A stretch of DNA of 64,000 nt, taken from the NCBI GenBank assembly GCA_964213345.1, contig CAXOVX010000015.1, positions 62,001 through 126,000 on the forward strand, in the 5' to 3' direction. The notes beneath the pieces are model-generated. The model searched no databases. It was given only the letters and a program-made list of their open reading frames with translations, and had not been told where the DNA came from. Numbering within the stretch: the first letter of the stretch is position 1; the number at the start of each line of letters is the position of its first letter. The position numbers and the translations under genes are program-made. Source of the DNA: CAXOVX01 sp964213345 (lineage in GTDB: Bacteria; Pseudomonadota; Alphaproteobacteria; Rickettsiales; Midichloriaceae). Of this stretch, positions 44,203 through 53,018 are shown piece by piece.

Positions 44203-44790
44203 ATGACTTTGGTACCTATAGTAGTAGAACAGTCCGCACGTGGAGAAAGAGCGTTTGACATATATTCCAGATTGCTGAAAGACCGCATCATTTTTATTAA
44301 TGGCCCTATAGAAGACCATATGGCATCTTCGGTCGTTGCCCAATTACTTTTTCTAGAGGCTGATAATCCAGAAAAAGATGTCTACATATACATAAATTCT
44401 CCTGGCGGCATCATTACCTCAGGTATGGCTATATACGATACGATGCAATATATTAAACCTAAGATTTCTACCGTTTGCATAGGTCAGGCATGCTCTATGG
44501 GCTCGTTATTATTAACGGCCGGCGAAAAAGGGTTACGCTACGCCTTACCTCATGCCCGCATTATGATACACCAGCCGAGTGGTGGATATCATGGGCAAGC
44601 AACAGATATAGAAATACATGCAAAAGAAATAATAAAAATAAAGAAAAAAATGAACGGATTGTACGTCCAGCATACAGGGCAAAAATTAGCCATTGTAGAA
44701 AGAAATATAGAACGAGATCATTTTATGTCAGCTGTGGAAGCTAAACAATTTGGCATAATAGACGAAGTGATTAGTAAAAGAGCGACATGA
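44203..44790 (+). CDS. clpP: ATP-dependent Clp protease proteolytic subunit
   Basis: ClpP is the serine peptidase chamber partnered by ClpX. From the ATG at 44203 the protein is 195 residues (MTLVPIVVEQSARGERAFDI), the family start, with GGAG 7-9 bp upstream. The catalytic triad is visible: Ser98 in GQACSMGSLLL, His123 in ARIMIHQPSGG, Asp172 in ERDHFMSA. YINSPGGIITSGMAIYD is the substrate-channel segment. The frame is open 20 codons further upstream into the MITE-like repeat, but that extension is not part of the family. clpX follows after 415 bp. Confidence 0.96.
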   Translation: MTLVPIVVEQSARGERAFDIYSRLLKDRIIFINGPIEDHMASSVVAQLLFLEADNPEKDVYIYINSPGGIITSGMAIYDTMQYIKPKISTVCIGQACSMGSLLLTAGEKGLRYALPHARIMIHQPSGGYHGQATDIEIHAKEIIKIKKKMNGLYVQHTGQKLAIVERNIERDHFMSAVEAKQFGIIDEVISKRAT

Positions 44791-45205
44791 CGATGTACTA
44801 AAATGCAATATACAAAAAGGTCAGTACAACTACTTGAAATACCGCATATTTCATAAAATTTTCAAAACATCCATAAAAATATTTAGTTTATATGTTCTCT
44901 GTATGTGTTGATCGTACAGAGTGAGTGATGTAACATTTCTTACGTAGCATCCAGCAATGCATCGTATAGCTCTTGATTTAGCTTATTGACGTAGCGATAA
45001 TGTTAAGAAAATATTTATGAAGGTAGAGTATCAGAAAAGCAGAGGGAGATCAGCATGAAGGTACGTGCTAACATTCCTCTAAAATGGCTGAGGTCATGAG
45101 GTGTTTTTGTTTTTGACAAATGATCTTTTTGATCGTAATAACAGGATGTAATGGTTTTTATCAAGTTCACCGTATGGCTGAACGAAACTACATAAAAATA
45201 CGTAA
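44791..45205. other. Gap between clpP and clpX
   Basis: This 415-bp gap is much longer than in most bacteria, where clpP and clpX are close. I see no gene longer than 15 codons with a ribosome-binding site and no RNA gene. It probably carries a separate clpX promoter, but I cannot place it. Confidence 0.4.
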
Positions 45206-46489
45206 ATGATGATGTATGTGATACCTAAATGTTCGTTTTGTAGTAAAACTAAGGATGAAGTTCAGAAGCTAATCGCGGGAAATGAGGCATTCGTGTGTAA
45301 TGAGTGCATAAATTTATGCTACAAGATACTTTGCAATAATACAGGAGGTCGTACTTTCATTGCAGACGCCGGAGATGTGCCCAAGCCAAAAGAAATATAC
45401 GATACATTAGACCAATATATAGTGGGACAGCAGCATGCAAAAAAAGTTTTGGCAGTTTCTGTGTACAATCATTACAAAAGAATACTGTATAATGAAATTA
45501 GCAATGACGTAGAAGTCACTAAATCCAATATCCTGCTTGTTGGCCCTACAGGTTGCGGAAAAACATTATTGGCACAAACTTTAGCAAAAATTTTGAATGT
45601 ACCATTTGCAATCGCAGATGCTACTACGTTAACTGAAACCGGATACGTCGGAGACGACGTAGAGAGCATAGTGCTGAAATTGCTGCAAGCCGCAGATTAT
45701 AACGTAGTGAAAGCCCAAGCGGGTATCGTATATATTGACGAAATAGATAAGATAGCGCGTAGATCAAGTGGACCTTCAGTAAGTAGAGATATTTCTGGAG
45801 AAGGTGTGCAACAAGCTTTACTCAAGCTTCTCGAAGGCACTACGGCCTCTATATCACCTCATGGAGGAAAAAAACATGCGCAAAAAGAGACTGTGCAATT
45901 AGATACAACCAACATTTTATTCATATGCGGTGGTGCATTTGAAGGATTAGAAAAAATAATATCCGCACGAACTTACGAATCATCTTTAGGATTTGAAGCA
46001 AAGCTTAATCACCCAAATTACCTAAGAGCAAGTGAAATACTTGCTAAAGTAGAGACCCAAGATCTCATAAAATTTGGTCTTATACCGGAATTTATAGGGC
46101 GTTTACCAATAGTCACTGCATTAGAAGATCTGGATGAAAAAGCACTAGTTGATATTTTAACAAAACCTAAAAATGCTATTATAAAACAGTATATAAAATT
46201 ATTCGCATTGGAAGATATAGAGCTTGAAGTAGAAAGTGATGCACTAGAGGCTATAGCAAAAAAGGCAATAAAACGACATACCGGAGCACGTGGTCTGAGA
46301 GCGATAATTGAGGATATACTACTGGATGTGATGTTTGAAGTGCCTCATAATAAAGACATTGAAAAAGTCATAATTGGAAAAGAATCTGTACTAGAGGCCC
46401 CGCATCCCAAAATTATCTACAAAAATCCCCAAAAAGCGAATAAGCAACCAAGAAAAAGGAAAGGAGAAAAGATAAGTGGGTGCATATAA
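45206..46489 (+). CDS. clpX: ATP-dependent Clp protease ATP-binding subunit ClpX
   Basis: ClpX unfolds substrates and feeds them to ClpP. The 427-residue AAA+ protein begins with the zinc-binding domain: C9-C12 (KCSFC) and C31-C34 (VCNEC). YDTLDQYIVGQQHAKKVLAV, Walker A VGPTGCGKTLLAQTL, Walker B GIVYIDEIDKI, the pore loop region GYVGDD and sensor LIPEFIGRLPIVTAL follow. The ClpP-docking loop is present in degenerate form. The C-terminus is lysine-rich. Its last Ile codon and TAA stop coincide with the first bases of a MITE-like repeat. Confidence 0.96.
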   Translation: MMMYVIPKCSFCSKTKDEVQKLIAGNEAFVCNECINLCYKILCNNTGGRTFIADAGDVPKPKEIYDTLDQYIVGQQHAKKVLAVSVYNHYKRILYNEISNDVEVTKSNILLVGPTGCGKTLLAQTLAKILNVPFAIADATTLTETGYVGDDVESIVLKLLQAADYNVVKAQAGIVYIDEIDKIARRSSGPSVSRDISGEGVQQALLKLLEGTTASISPHGGKKHAQKETVQLDTTNILFICGGAFEGLEKIISARTYESSLGFEAKLNHPNYLRASEILAKVETQDLIKFGLIPEFIGRLPIVTALEDLDEKALVDILTKPKNAIIKQYIKLFALEDIELEVESDALEAIAKKAIKRHTGARGLRAIIEDILLDVMFEVPHNKDIEKVIIGKESVLEAPHPKIIYKNPQKANKQPRKRKGEKISGCI

Positions 46490-46609
46490 CCTTTCTAATG
46501 TCTACATTGTTGCGCTACGGAATTTCAGCGGTCATGTAAGTATTTTCCTATACTCCTTTGCCCTCCACCATTACACTCCTAGTGCTCATTTAAAAATGGG
46601 ACTTGGTAT
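46485..46609 (-). repeat. MITE-like repeat overlapping the clpX stop codon
   Basis: The inverted copy runs from ATATAACCTTTCTAATG to AAATGGGACTTGGTAT. Its first tip is slightly eroded. The clpX stop (46487-46489) lies within that tip. Confidence 0.8.
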
Positions 46610-46717
46610 TATTTACAAGATGCAATGGCTGAATTTTCTGTGAATGTCAATTTCGCACAAAGATATATGAAATATCTACTTGCATTATGATTTTACTTGC
46701 ATTACACTCCCGACCAC

Positions 46718-46785
46718 GACGGCAAGGTTAGGTATCAGGTATACACAATCCTCCTCCTATTCATCTCCGTAACTTCCTTGCCGTC
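46718..46785. repeat. GC-rich inverted repeat before recO
   Basis: GACGGCAAGG (46718-46727) and CCTTGCCGTC (46776-46785) are perfectly complementary across a 48-bp spacer, and flanking bases extend the pairing imperfectly. It stands out from the AT-rich surroundings, 75 bp before recO. No T run follows. Confidence 0.5.
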
Positions 46786-46859
46786 GGTCTTTGTAGTGCA
46801 GCGATTTTTAGTTCGTGTGAAGTTGTGTGTTGGTGTGGTTGTAGGGCTGATGGTCTAAG

Positions 46860-47582
46860 ATGATAGTTGTGGATGCAGGCGTTATTTTAGTCACAAAAAG
46901 ATTTAGTGAGTCTTCCTTCTTAGTTAAGTGTTTTTTGCAAAATCATGGAATCGTGGCTGGTATTGTAAGGGATACTAGGGCGAGTCGTGTATTGAATCCT
47001 GGCACAGTAGTAGACGCGAAATGGCAAGCACGACTACCAGAGCATTTGGGAGCGTATACTTTAGAGCCACAAGTGTATAACCCAATCTACACGATAATCC
47101 TTGATATACGTAAAAATATCCTACTTTCAAGCGCTTTACACATGATATCTTGCTCTATTCCGGAAAAAGAGCCGCAAGTTTCAACGTGGCATTATCTGTA
47201 TATGCTTTTGAATTTATTAGAAATAGAGCAGAATGCGCTTATATGCTTAAATTTTTATATTGCCCTAGAAGCAGCACTGCTACAAATTAATGGATTTACT
47301 CTAGATTATTTACATAATAAGTCAGACAGTACTTATGATATTATAAGTAATGCTATCCGTACGCTAACTACTTTTGCAAACGTTAAAAATAGTGCGATGC
47401 CAGAGTTTTGGAAACAAATAGTGAACGATATTTCTTCGGTAATTTCTGGCTCTAAATTATTATTAAATGACCTCTTACGCACCTTGAGTACCATGGAATT
47501 CCTCATACTCCAATATACCTCAATAAAAAAACTCCCACTGCCAAGAACAATGGTGGCACATTTTTTTCGTAGATTCCAATAG
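46860..47582 (+). CDS. recO: DNA repair protein RecO
   Basis: RecO helps load RecA onto SSB-coated DNA together with RecR. The 240-residue protein has the N-terminal OB fold (DAGVILVTKRFSESSFLVKCF, NHGIVAGIVR), the segment PGTVVDAKWQARLPEHLGAYTLE, and a helical C-terminal domain. The alphaproteobacterial form lacks the full zinc-finger, and I see no CxxC pair here either. The length is normal. Confidence 0.9.
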   Translation: MIVVDAGVILVTKRFSESSFLVKCFLQNHGIVAGIVRDTRASRVLNPGTVVDAKWQARLPEHLGAYTLEPQVYNPIYTIILDIRKNILLSSALHMISCSIPEKEPQVSTWHYLYMLLNLLEIEQNALICLNFYIALEAALLQINGFTLDYLHNKSDSTYDIISNAIRTLTTFANVKNSAMPEFWKQIVNDISSVISGSKLLLNDLLRTLSTMEFLILQYTSIKKLPLPRTMVAHFFRRFQ

Positions 47583-47762
47583 ATAAAATTGATATTGTAT
47601 AAGAACAGATCGAAAATTTGTTGTTTTTATTAATTCAATCTTCGATAAATCACTAAGATTCTGCGTACTTATTAAAAAAGCGGGAACTTCGCGAAAAATT
47701 TGAGAAGAATAAAATAGAGACTACTTCAGTAATCCAAATTCGTTCAATCATGGGGTAATATT

Positions 47763-48545
47763 GTGAGATTATTATTGATAGGATGCGGCAACTTAGGCAG
47801 CGCCTTGCTTAAGGCGTGGGTTGATGATAAATCTCTACACAAAATTGTGGTTGTGGAACCCAGTTTATCCGCAAAATCAATGTTTACAACCGTAAATTTT
47901 GTAAGCAATGTAAGTAGTATATCACATGATTTTAGTCCAGACATAGTAGTGCTTGCCATCAAGCCACAGCAAATAAAAACTGTATTGCCAGAATACACTA
48001 AGTATCTAAAAAAGGCTGTTCTTGTTTCATTGGCAGCTGGAGTGCAAATTGAAAATTTAAATACCTACCTTGCAAAAAATGCAAGAATCATACGCATTAT
48101 GCCAAACATTGCGATACAGATAAGAAAAAGCGTGAATTTAGCCTATGCTAGCCTAGAATCATCATTAGAGGATCGCAAGCAAGTAGAAATGATATTCGAC
48201 TTCACAGGAAAGGTTATTTGGCTTAAAAAAGAAGAATTGATTGATGCATTAACGCCAATCTCTGGTTCAGGACCAGCATATTTTATACTATTAGCTGAGA
48301 TTTTAACGAAAATTACCATGAATCTAGGTCTTGAAGAAGATTTTGCGAGAGAACTAGTGCAGGAAACCTTTCTAGGCAGCGCCCTACTTACATCAAATGG
48401 TGCAAAATTTGAACAAATGATTAGCTCTATTTCAAGCAAAAAAGGGGTTACTGAGGCAGCACTTAATGTAATACGACCTATTTTACCAAACTTAATGGAT
48501 CACGCATTCGCAGCCGCACTAGAAAGATTAAAGGAGTTAAAATAA
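47763..48545 (+). CDS. proC: Pyrroline-5-carboxylate reductase
   Basis: ProC makes proline from pyrroline-5-carboxylate with NAD(P)H. The 260-residue protein starts at a GTG (47763). It has the Rossmann motif LLIGCGNLGSALLKAW, PDIVVLAIKPQQIKTVL, IRIMPNIAIQIRKSV and the active-site block LTPISGSGPAYFILLAEIL. The C-terminal GVTEAALNVI segment is the family end. Its stop overlaps the proB ATG by one base (TAATG), giving translational coupling. Confidence 0.94.
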   Translation: MRLLLIGCGNLGSALLKAWVDDKSLHKIVVVEPSLSAKSMFTTVNFVSNVSSISHDFSPDIVVLAIKPQQIKTVLPEYTKYLKKAVLVSLAAGVQIENLNTYLAKNARIIRIMPNIAIQIRKSVNLAYASLESSLEDRKQVEMIFDFTGKVIWLKKEELIDALTPISGSGPAYFILLAEILTKITMNLGLEEDFARELVQETFLGSALLTSNGAKFEQMISSISSKKGVTEAALNVIRPILPNLMDHAFAAALERLKELK

Positions 48546-49372
48546 TGAAAATTGTAATTAAGATTGGAACTCAGGCTATTTTAGCTACAGATGGTACTAT
48601 ACTCGAAAATACTGTATCTGCTGTAACAGAACAAATTGCAAAGCTGCAGCAAATAGGCCACAATATAGTGCTAGTGAGTTCCGGTGCGGTAGGATCCGGA
48701 AGAAAAGTAGCACGTGAGTTACTTGGCCAAGAATATGATACTTTTATTGAAAAAAAACAACTTCTGGCTAGTTTTGGACAACATGAGCTTATGCATGTTT
48801 ATGCAAAAATGTTTAAGATGCGTGGAATGCTCACAGCTCAACTGTTATTCACTAAACAGGATTTCCAAACTAAAAAATGCTACCTCAGCATCGCAAATCT
48901 TTTAAAAGAAGGATTGGAGCACAAAAACATTGTTCCTGTTATTAATGAAAGTGACAGTATTGCAATTGAGGACTCAATGTTCACCGATAATGATGAGCTA
49001 GCTGGTTTAATTGCGGCTCAGCTTAATGTTGATAAATTAATTATCTTGACGAGTATCAAGGGTGTATACAACGGACACCCAAACAATCCGAATGCAAAAC
49101 TCATAACAGTTATTGATCCACAAAAAGAATGTTGGCCTGAAGTATCTGACACAAAAAGCACTCATGGCAGAGGTGGCATGATCAGCAAATTAAAAATTGC
49201 ACAACTAATGTCAAACTTGGGCATTACGACACACATAGTCAGCATCCACGAACAAAATGCCATCATCAAGATTATAAATGGAGAACAACTCGGTACTACC
49301 ATCCTGCCAAGTAGGCAAAATGCAACGTTAAGAAACGAAGAATCCTCAAAAAGAGGTAGTAAGATAGGATAA
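48545..49372 (+). CDS. proB: Glutamate 5-kinase
   Basis: ProB phosphorylates glutamate, the first and normally feedback-inhibited step of proline synthesis. The 275-residue amino-acid-kinase protein has MKIVIKIGTQAI, NIVLVSSGAVGSGRK, NESDSIAIEDSMFTDNDELAGLIA and the HGRGGMISKLKIA motif. There is no C-terminal PUA domain, so it is the short form. It follows proC with a one-base overlap and precedes proA by 48 bp. Confidence 0.94.
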   Translation: MKIVIKIGTQAILATDGTILENTVSAVTEQIAKLQQIGHNIVLVSSGAVGSGRKVARELLGQEYDTFIEKKQLLASFGQHELMHVYAKMFKMRGMLTAQLLFTKQDFQTKKCYLSIANLLKEGLEHKNIVPVINESDSIAIEDSMFTDNDELAGLIAAQLNVDKLIILTSIKGVYNGHPNNPNAKLITVIDPQKECWPEVSDTKSTHGRGGMISKLKIAQLMSNLGITTHIVSIHEQNAIIKIINGEQLGTTILPSRQNATLRNEESSKRGSKIG

Positions 49373-49420
49373 ATTATACTAGATTTTGTTTCAAATATTG
49401 ATGTAGGAGGATTTTTACTC

Positions 49421-50671
49421 ATGGATGAAGTTAGTAGAAAAATAAGAAAAGTCAAAGAAGCGAGTTATACTTTATATGGACTGGATGAAAAAGTGCGTAA
49501 CAAAGTATTATTGTCACTTGCTAAGGAATTAATGCATTCTTCTAACACAATATTACAAGAAAACGCCAAAGATCTAGCATTAATGTCGCAAAAAGATCCA
49601 AAATACGACAGACTGCTGCTTACAAGAGAGCGCATTCAAAGCATAGCTCATGATATTACGAGAATTGCAGCATTGCCATCACCAGTTGGTACTATCCTGC
49701 TGGAGAAAATTATGCCAAATGGGTTATATATCCAAAAAATTTCCGTACCATTAGGTGTTGTGGGAGTCATTTATGAGTCTAGACCCAACGTAACCCTCGA
49801 TGTATTCGCACTTTGCTTTAAATCAGGGAATTCATGCATTTTAAAAGGAGGAAAGGAGGCATACTACAGCAATACAATTTTGGCTGGGATCATAAAGCGT
49901 GTACTAATTACATATTATATCAATCCCGATGTATTGTACTTGATGCCCACGGCACGAGAAGCCATCGATCTATTACTTAACGCAGTAAACTTTGTAGATG
50001 TCTGTATTCCCCGCGGTGGACAAGCTTTGATTGCATTTGTACGTAATAATGCAAAAGTTCCAGTTATAGAAACTGGTGCTGGCATTGTGCACACTTATTT
50101 CGATATAAGTGGAGATGTAGCAAAAGGACGTAAAATTATCGAAAATGCAAAGACAAGGCGAGCAAGTGTTTGTAACGCACTAGACACATTAGTAATCCAC
50201 AAAAAACGTCTTAACGATTTACAAGCTCTTGTGGAACCTTTAATTGCAAAAAACGTTGAAATCTTTGCAGATAATTTAAGCTATGAGAGGCTTGTTACCC
50301 GGTATCCAACACCATTGCTACATTTGGCTAAACCTGAAGATTTTGGAATAGAATTTCTATCTTATAAAATGTCTATTAAAACCGCATTATCTATAGAAGA
50401 AGCAGTAAAGCATATCATGCATTACACATCTGGCCACAGCGAAGCAATTATTGCGGAAGATAACACTGCAATAACATATTTTTTGGACAACATAGACGCT
50501 GCAGCAGTATACGCCAACGCCTCAACTGCATTTACTGACGGTGGCGAATTTGGTATGGGCGCAGAAATCGGAATAAGCACTCAAAAACTGCATGTCCGCG
50601 GCCCCATGGGACTTCAGGAATTAACTAGCTACAAGTGGCTAATTTTCGGTGATGGACATACAAGAGCGTAA
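49421..50671 (+). CDS. proA: Glutamate-5-semialdehyde dehydrogenase (gamma-glutamyl phosphate reductase)
   Basis: ProA reduces gamma-glutamyl phosphate to the semialdehyde that cyclises to pyrroline-5-carboxylate. The 416-residue protein has VPLGVVGVIYESRPNVTLD, GNSCILKGGKEAYYSN, DVCIPRGGQALIAFV, and the catalytic Cys in KTRRASVCNALDTLV. The C-terminal GAEIGISTQKLHVRGPMGL is characteristic. A strong ribosome-binding site (AGGAGG at about 49406) precedes the ATG. Its TAA stop overlaps the first base of a MITE-like repeat. Confidence 0.95.
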   Translation: MDEVSRKIRKVKEASYTLYGLDEKVRNKVLLSLAKELMHSSNTILQENAKDLALMSQKDPKYDRLLLTRERIQSIAHDITRIAALPSPVGTILLEKIMPNGLYIQKISVPLGVVGVIYESRPNVTLDVFALCFKSGNSCILKGGKEAYYSNTILAGIIKRVLITYYINPDVLYLMPTAREAIDLLLNAVNFVDVCIPRGGQALIAFVRNNAKVPVIETGAGIVHTYFDISGDVAKGRKIIENAKTRRASVCNALDTLVIHKKRLNDLQALVEPLIAKNVEIFADNLSYERLVTRYPTPLLHLAKPEDFGIEFLSYKMSIKTALSIEEAVKHIMHYTSGHSEAIIAEDNTAITYFLDNIDAAAVYANASTAFTDGGEFGMGAEIGISTQKLHVRGPMGLQELTSYKWLIFGDGHTRA

Positions 50672-51639
50672 TACCAAGTCCTCTTTTAACGCCCATGTTG
50701 TTGCGCTGCAGGATTCAGGCTCAGTCATGTGGTATTTATACTACACTCCTTCGCCCCCACCATTGCACTCCTAGGTAGTGTCGACATTTATTTTAACCAT
50801 AAATAGACTCCTGCGATAAAAACAAACGCGAGGTATGCGACATCTAATTTATCATACCTTGTGGCAACCCGTCTAAAATGCTTAAGTTTGTTGAACATTC
50901 TTTTAAATTGCGTTCCTTATATAAATCCTGGTCATATTTTCTGGGATTTTTACGAATTGATCTTGGAGGTATAACAGCTTCAGCTCCAACCTTTTGAGCT
51001 GCATCTATCATGTAGTTTGCATTATATCCCTTGTCTGCAATTAAGGCGCTCATCTTTTTTCCTTCTATCAAATCCAAGGCCTTCACGTAATCAGAGCGCT
51101 GACCTGCCGTAATGAAAAATCTAATTGGATTACCAAGTCATCACATGCTGCATGTAGCTTACTGCTGAAGCCACCTTTTGACCTTCCAAGCTCTTGTTCT
51201 TGCATACCAGTTTCTATATTTTTTTTCTTGCACCAGCTGCATGTTGGTGCGCTCTTATGATGGTTGAATCTACCAATACCCATTCATTATCTTCATCCAC
51301 AGCAAGGGTATTGAAGATCATTTGCCATATCCCAGCTTTTGCCCATCTCATAAACCTCTTGTGTACAGCGGACCATTTGCAGTATTCAGATGGCAAAGAT
51401 CCCCACGGCGTACCTGTCCTTGCAATCCACTTTACTGCACATATAAAGCACCGATTATCTTCTCCTGACATCCCTCTATCACCCACTTCGCCAGGCAAAC
51501 TATCTTTTTTTGCTTCCCATTGATCCTCTCTTAAATCGTATATCATCTCATATTTCCTACTTATCATGAATCTAATATACCATAATAACTCTTAAATGTC
51601 GACACTACCTAGTGCTCATTTAAAAATGGGACTTGGTAT
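50671..51639 (-). repeat. MITE-like repeat split by an IS5-type insertion
   Basis: Left piece 50671-50774 and right piece 51609-51639 together form one complete inverted copy (ATACCAAGTCCTC ... AAATGGGACTTGGTAT). The CTAG at the break is present on both sides, which is the target duplication of the inserted element. Confidence 0.9.
50775..51608 (-). mobile_element. IS5-superfamily insertion sequence, decayed, with CTAG target duplication
   Basis: The 834-bp element has inverted ends GTAGTGTCGACATTTA, and CTAG is duplicated at 50771-50774 and 51609-51612. The transposase is on the minus strand. The first frame (51567-51214) contains YDLREDQWEAKKDSLPG, IARTGTPWGSLPSEY and VLVDSTIIRAHQHAAGARKK. 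It ends at an A8 tract (T8 on the plus strand at 51220-51227), where a shift leads to the second frame (LGRSKGGFSSKLHAACDD). Such slippage is used by some IS5 subgroups. A further frameshift near 51120 and another near 50920 make the C-terminal half (LIADKGYNANYM, PPRSIRKNPRKYD) unreadable, so it is dead. Confidence 0.88.
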
Positions 51640-51696
51640 ACTCTTCCAAAACGAGATACAGCTAAATGCACCAAGTTCCGTGTTTTAATAGCAACG

Positions 51697-52140
51697 CTAC
51701 ACAACCTCTTCATTGTGGCTCTTCTCAAAGCGCTCATGTCTCTCTTGAGCCTCTATGCAAAATCTTGCTACAGGCCTTGCTTCTAGGCGACGCAATCCAA
51801 TTGGCTCATTACTCTCCTCGCAATAACCGTACACTCCCTTTTCTATCCTAAGCAAAGCGGCATCTATATTTTCAATAAGCTTTCTCAAACGATCCTTAGT
51901 CCTCAGTTCTTTACCTATTTCTATTTCAACAGTCACTCTGTCACTAGGGTCTGGCTCATTCCAATTTTCCTCTTTTAATTGCTGAAGAATTTCCGAAGAT
52001 TCTCTTTTTATCGCCTCTTTCCACGCAAGTAGCTTACGCCTGAAATACTCTCTGTGTTTGCTGCACATATACTCTTCATCTTCGCTTGGCCTATAACTAG
52101 GCTCCAATTCAATTACATGCACCACCATACATATTTCCAT
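51697..52140 (-). CDS. dksA: DksA-family RNA polymerase-binding transcription factor
   Basis: DksA binds in the secondary channel of RNA polymerase and, with ppGpp, tunes rRNA and stress transcription. The 147-residue protein has the coiled-coil start EYMCSKHREYFRRKLLAWKE, the coiled-coil tip DPSDRVTVEIEI (key Asp residues near the tip), and the globular end GVYGYCEESNEPIGLRRLEARPVARFCIEAQERHE. Of the four usual zinc cysteines only two remain (CEES and FCIEA where CxxC occur in E. coli), so zinc binding is likely lost, as in other cysteine-poor DksA variants. A shorter start at the second Met is possible. Confidence 0.9.
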   Translation of the reverse strand: MEICMVVHVIELEPSYRPSEDEEYMCSKHREYFRRKLLAWKEAIKRESSEILQQLKEENWNEPDPSDRVTVEIEIGKELRTKDRLRKLIENIDAALLRIEKGVYGYCEESNEPIGLRRLEARPVARFCIEAQERHERFEKSHNEEVV

Positions 52141-52268
52141 TTTTAAATTCTATTAACTATACACAAATTTGACTAACTAATTCATAAAACGATGTAATAA
52201 ACTGCAAATATCCACAGCATTATATTATATATGTCTGAAGTAATGCAAGATCATTTTTGGTAATTTCA

Positions 52269-52982
52269 TCATGCAAAAACTTCACCTAAATACAACTTTC
52301 GTGCACCATCATGTTCCAAAATTTCTTTTGCAGTACCACTAACCAATGCCCTGCCATTGTATATTATATAGCCTTGATCTATCATGGAAAGTGTTTCTCT
52401 TACGTTGTGGTCGGTAATTAATATGCCTATACTCTTTTTCTTCAGATTCTGAATTAAATTTTTAATTTCTGCTACTGCTATCGGATCAATGCCAGCAAAG
52501 GGCTCATCTAAGAGTATATATTGCGGATTTGTCGCTAAACAGCGTGCTATCTCTGCTTTACGCCTTTCTCCTCCCGATAGCACTTTTACAGAAGTATACG
52601 CTACATGTAATAAGCCAAATTCTTCTAATAACCTCTCTACAATGCTTTTACGGCGTATTTTATCCTGCTCTATGATTTCTACAGCCGCCATAATATTAGC
52701 ATAAACACTCATCCCTCTAAAAAGAGATGTTTCTTGGGGAAGATATCCAATACCCAGCTTGGCTCTTAAATGTACAGGGATATGTGTTATATCAGTGCCA
52801 TTCAGCAAAACCCTACCATAATGGGGTACAATAAGCCCGGCGATAATATAAAATGCTGTGCTTTTACCAGCACCATTAGGGCCCAACAATCCTACTATTT
52901 GCCCTCTTTGTATTGTTATATCTATGCTATCTACTACTTTTTTTTTGTTAAAGCTTTTGCTTATTTTTTCTGCTTCTAACAT
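52269..52982 (-). CDS. lptB: LPS/lipid export ABC transporter ATPase LptB
   Basis: LptB is the cytoplasmic ATPase that drives LptFG extraction of LPS. From ATG 52982 it is 237 residues (MLEAEKISKSFNKKKVVDSI), the family start; the frame is open 11 codons further. Walker A is GPNGAGKSTAFYII, the Q-loop LPQETSLFRGMSV, signature LSGGERRKAEIARCLA, Walker B ILLDEPFAGIDPIAV, and the H-loop LITDHNVRETL. This combination is specific for LptB. lptA and lptC are not adjacent. In a Rickettsiales genome that lacks LPS it could carry other lipids; this window alone does not say. Confidence 0.92.
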   Translation of the reverse strand: MLEAEKISKSFNKKKVVDSIDITIQRGQIVGLLGPNGAGKSTAFYIIAGLIVPHYGRVLLNGTDITHIPVHLRAKLGIGYLPQETSLFRGMSVYANIMAAVEIIEQDKIRRKSIVERLLEEFGLLHVAYTSVKVLSGGERRKAEIARCLATNPQYILLDEPFAGIDPIAVAEIKNLIQNLKKKSIGILITDHNVRETLSMIDQGYIIYNGRALVSGTAKEILEHDGARKLYLGEVFA

Positions 52983-53018
52983 GGCATTAATATGTAAACA
53001 TATGTGTCGTACCAAAAT

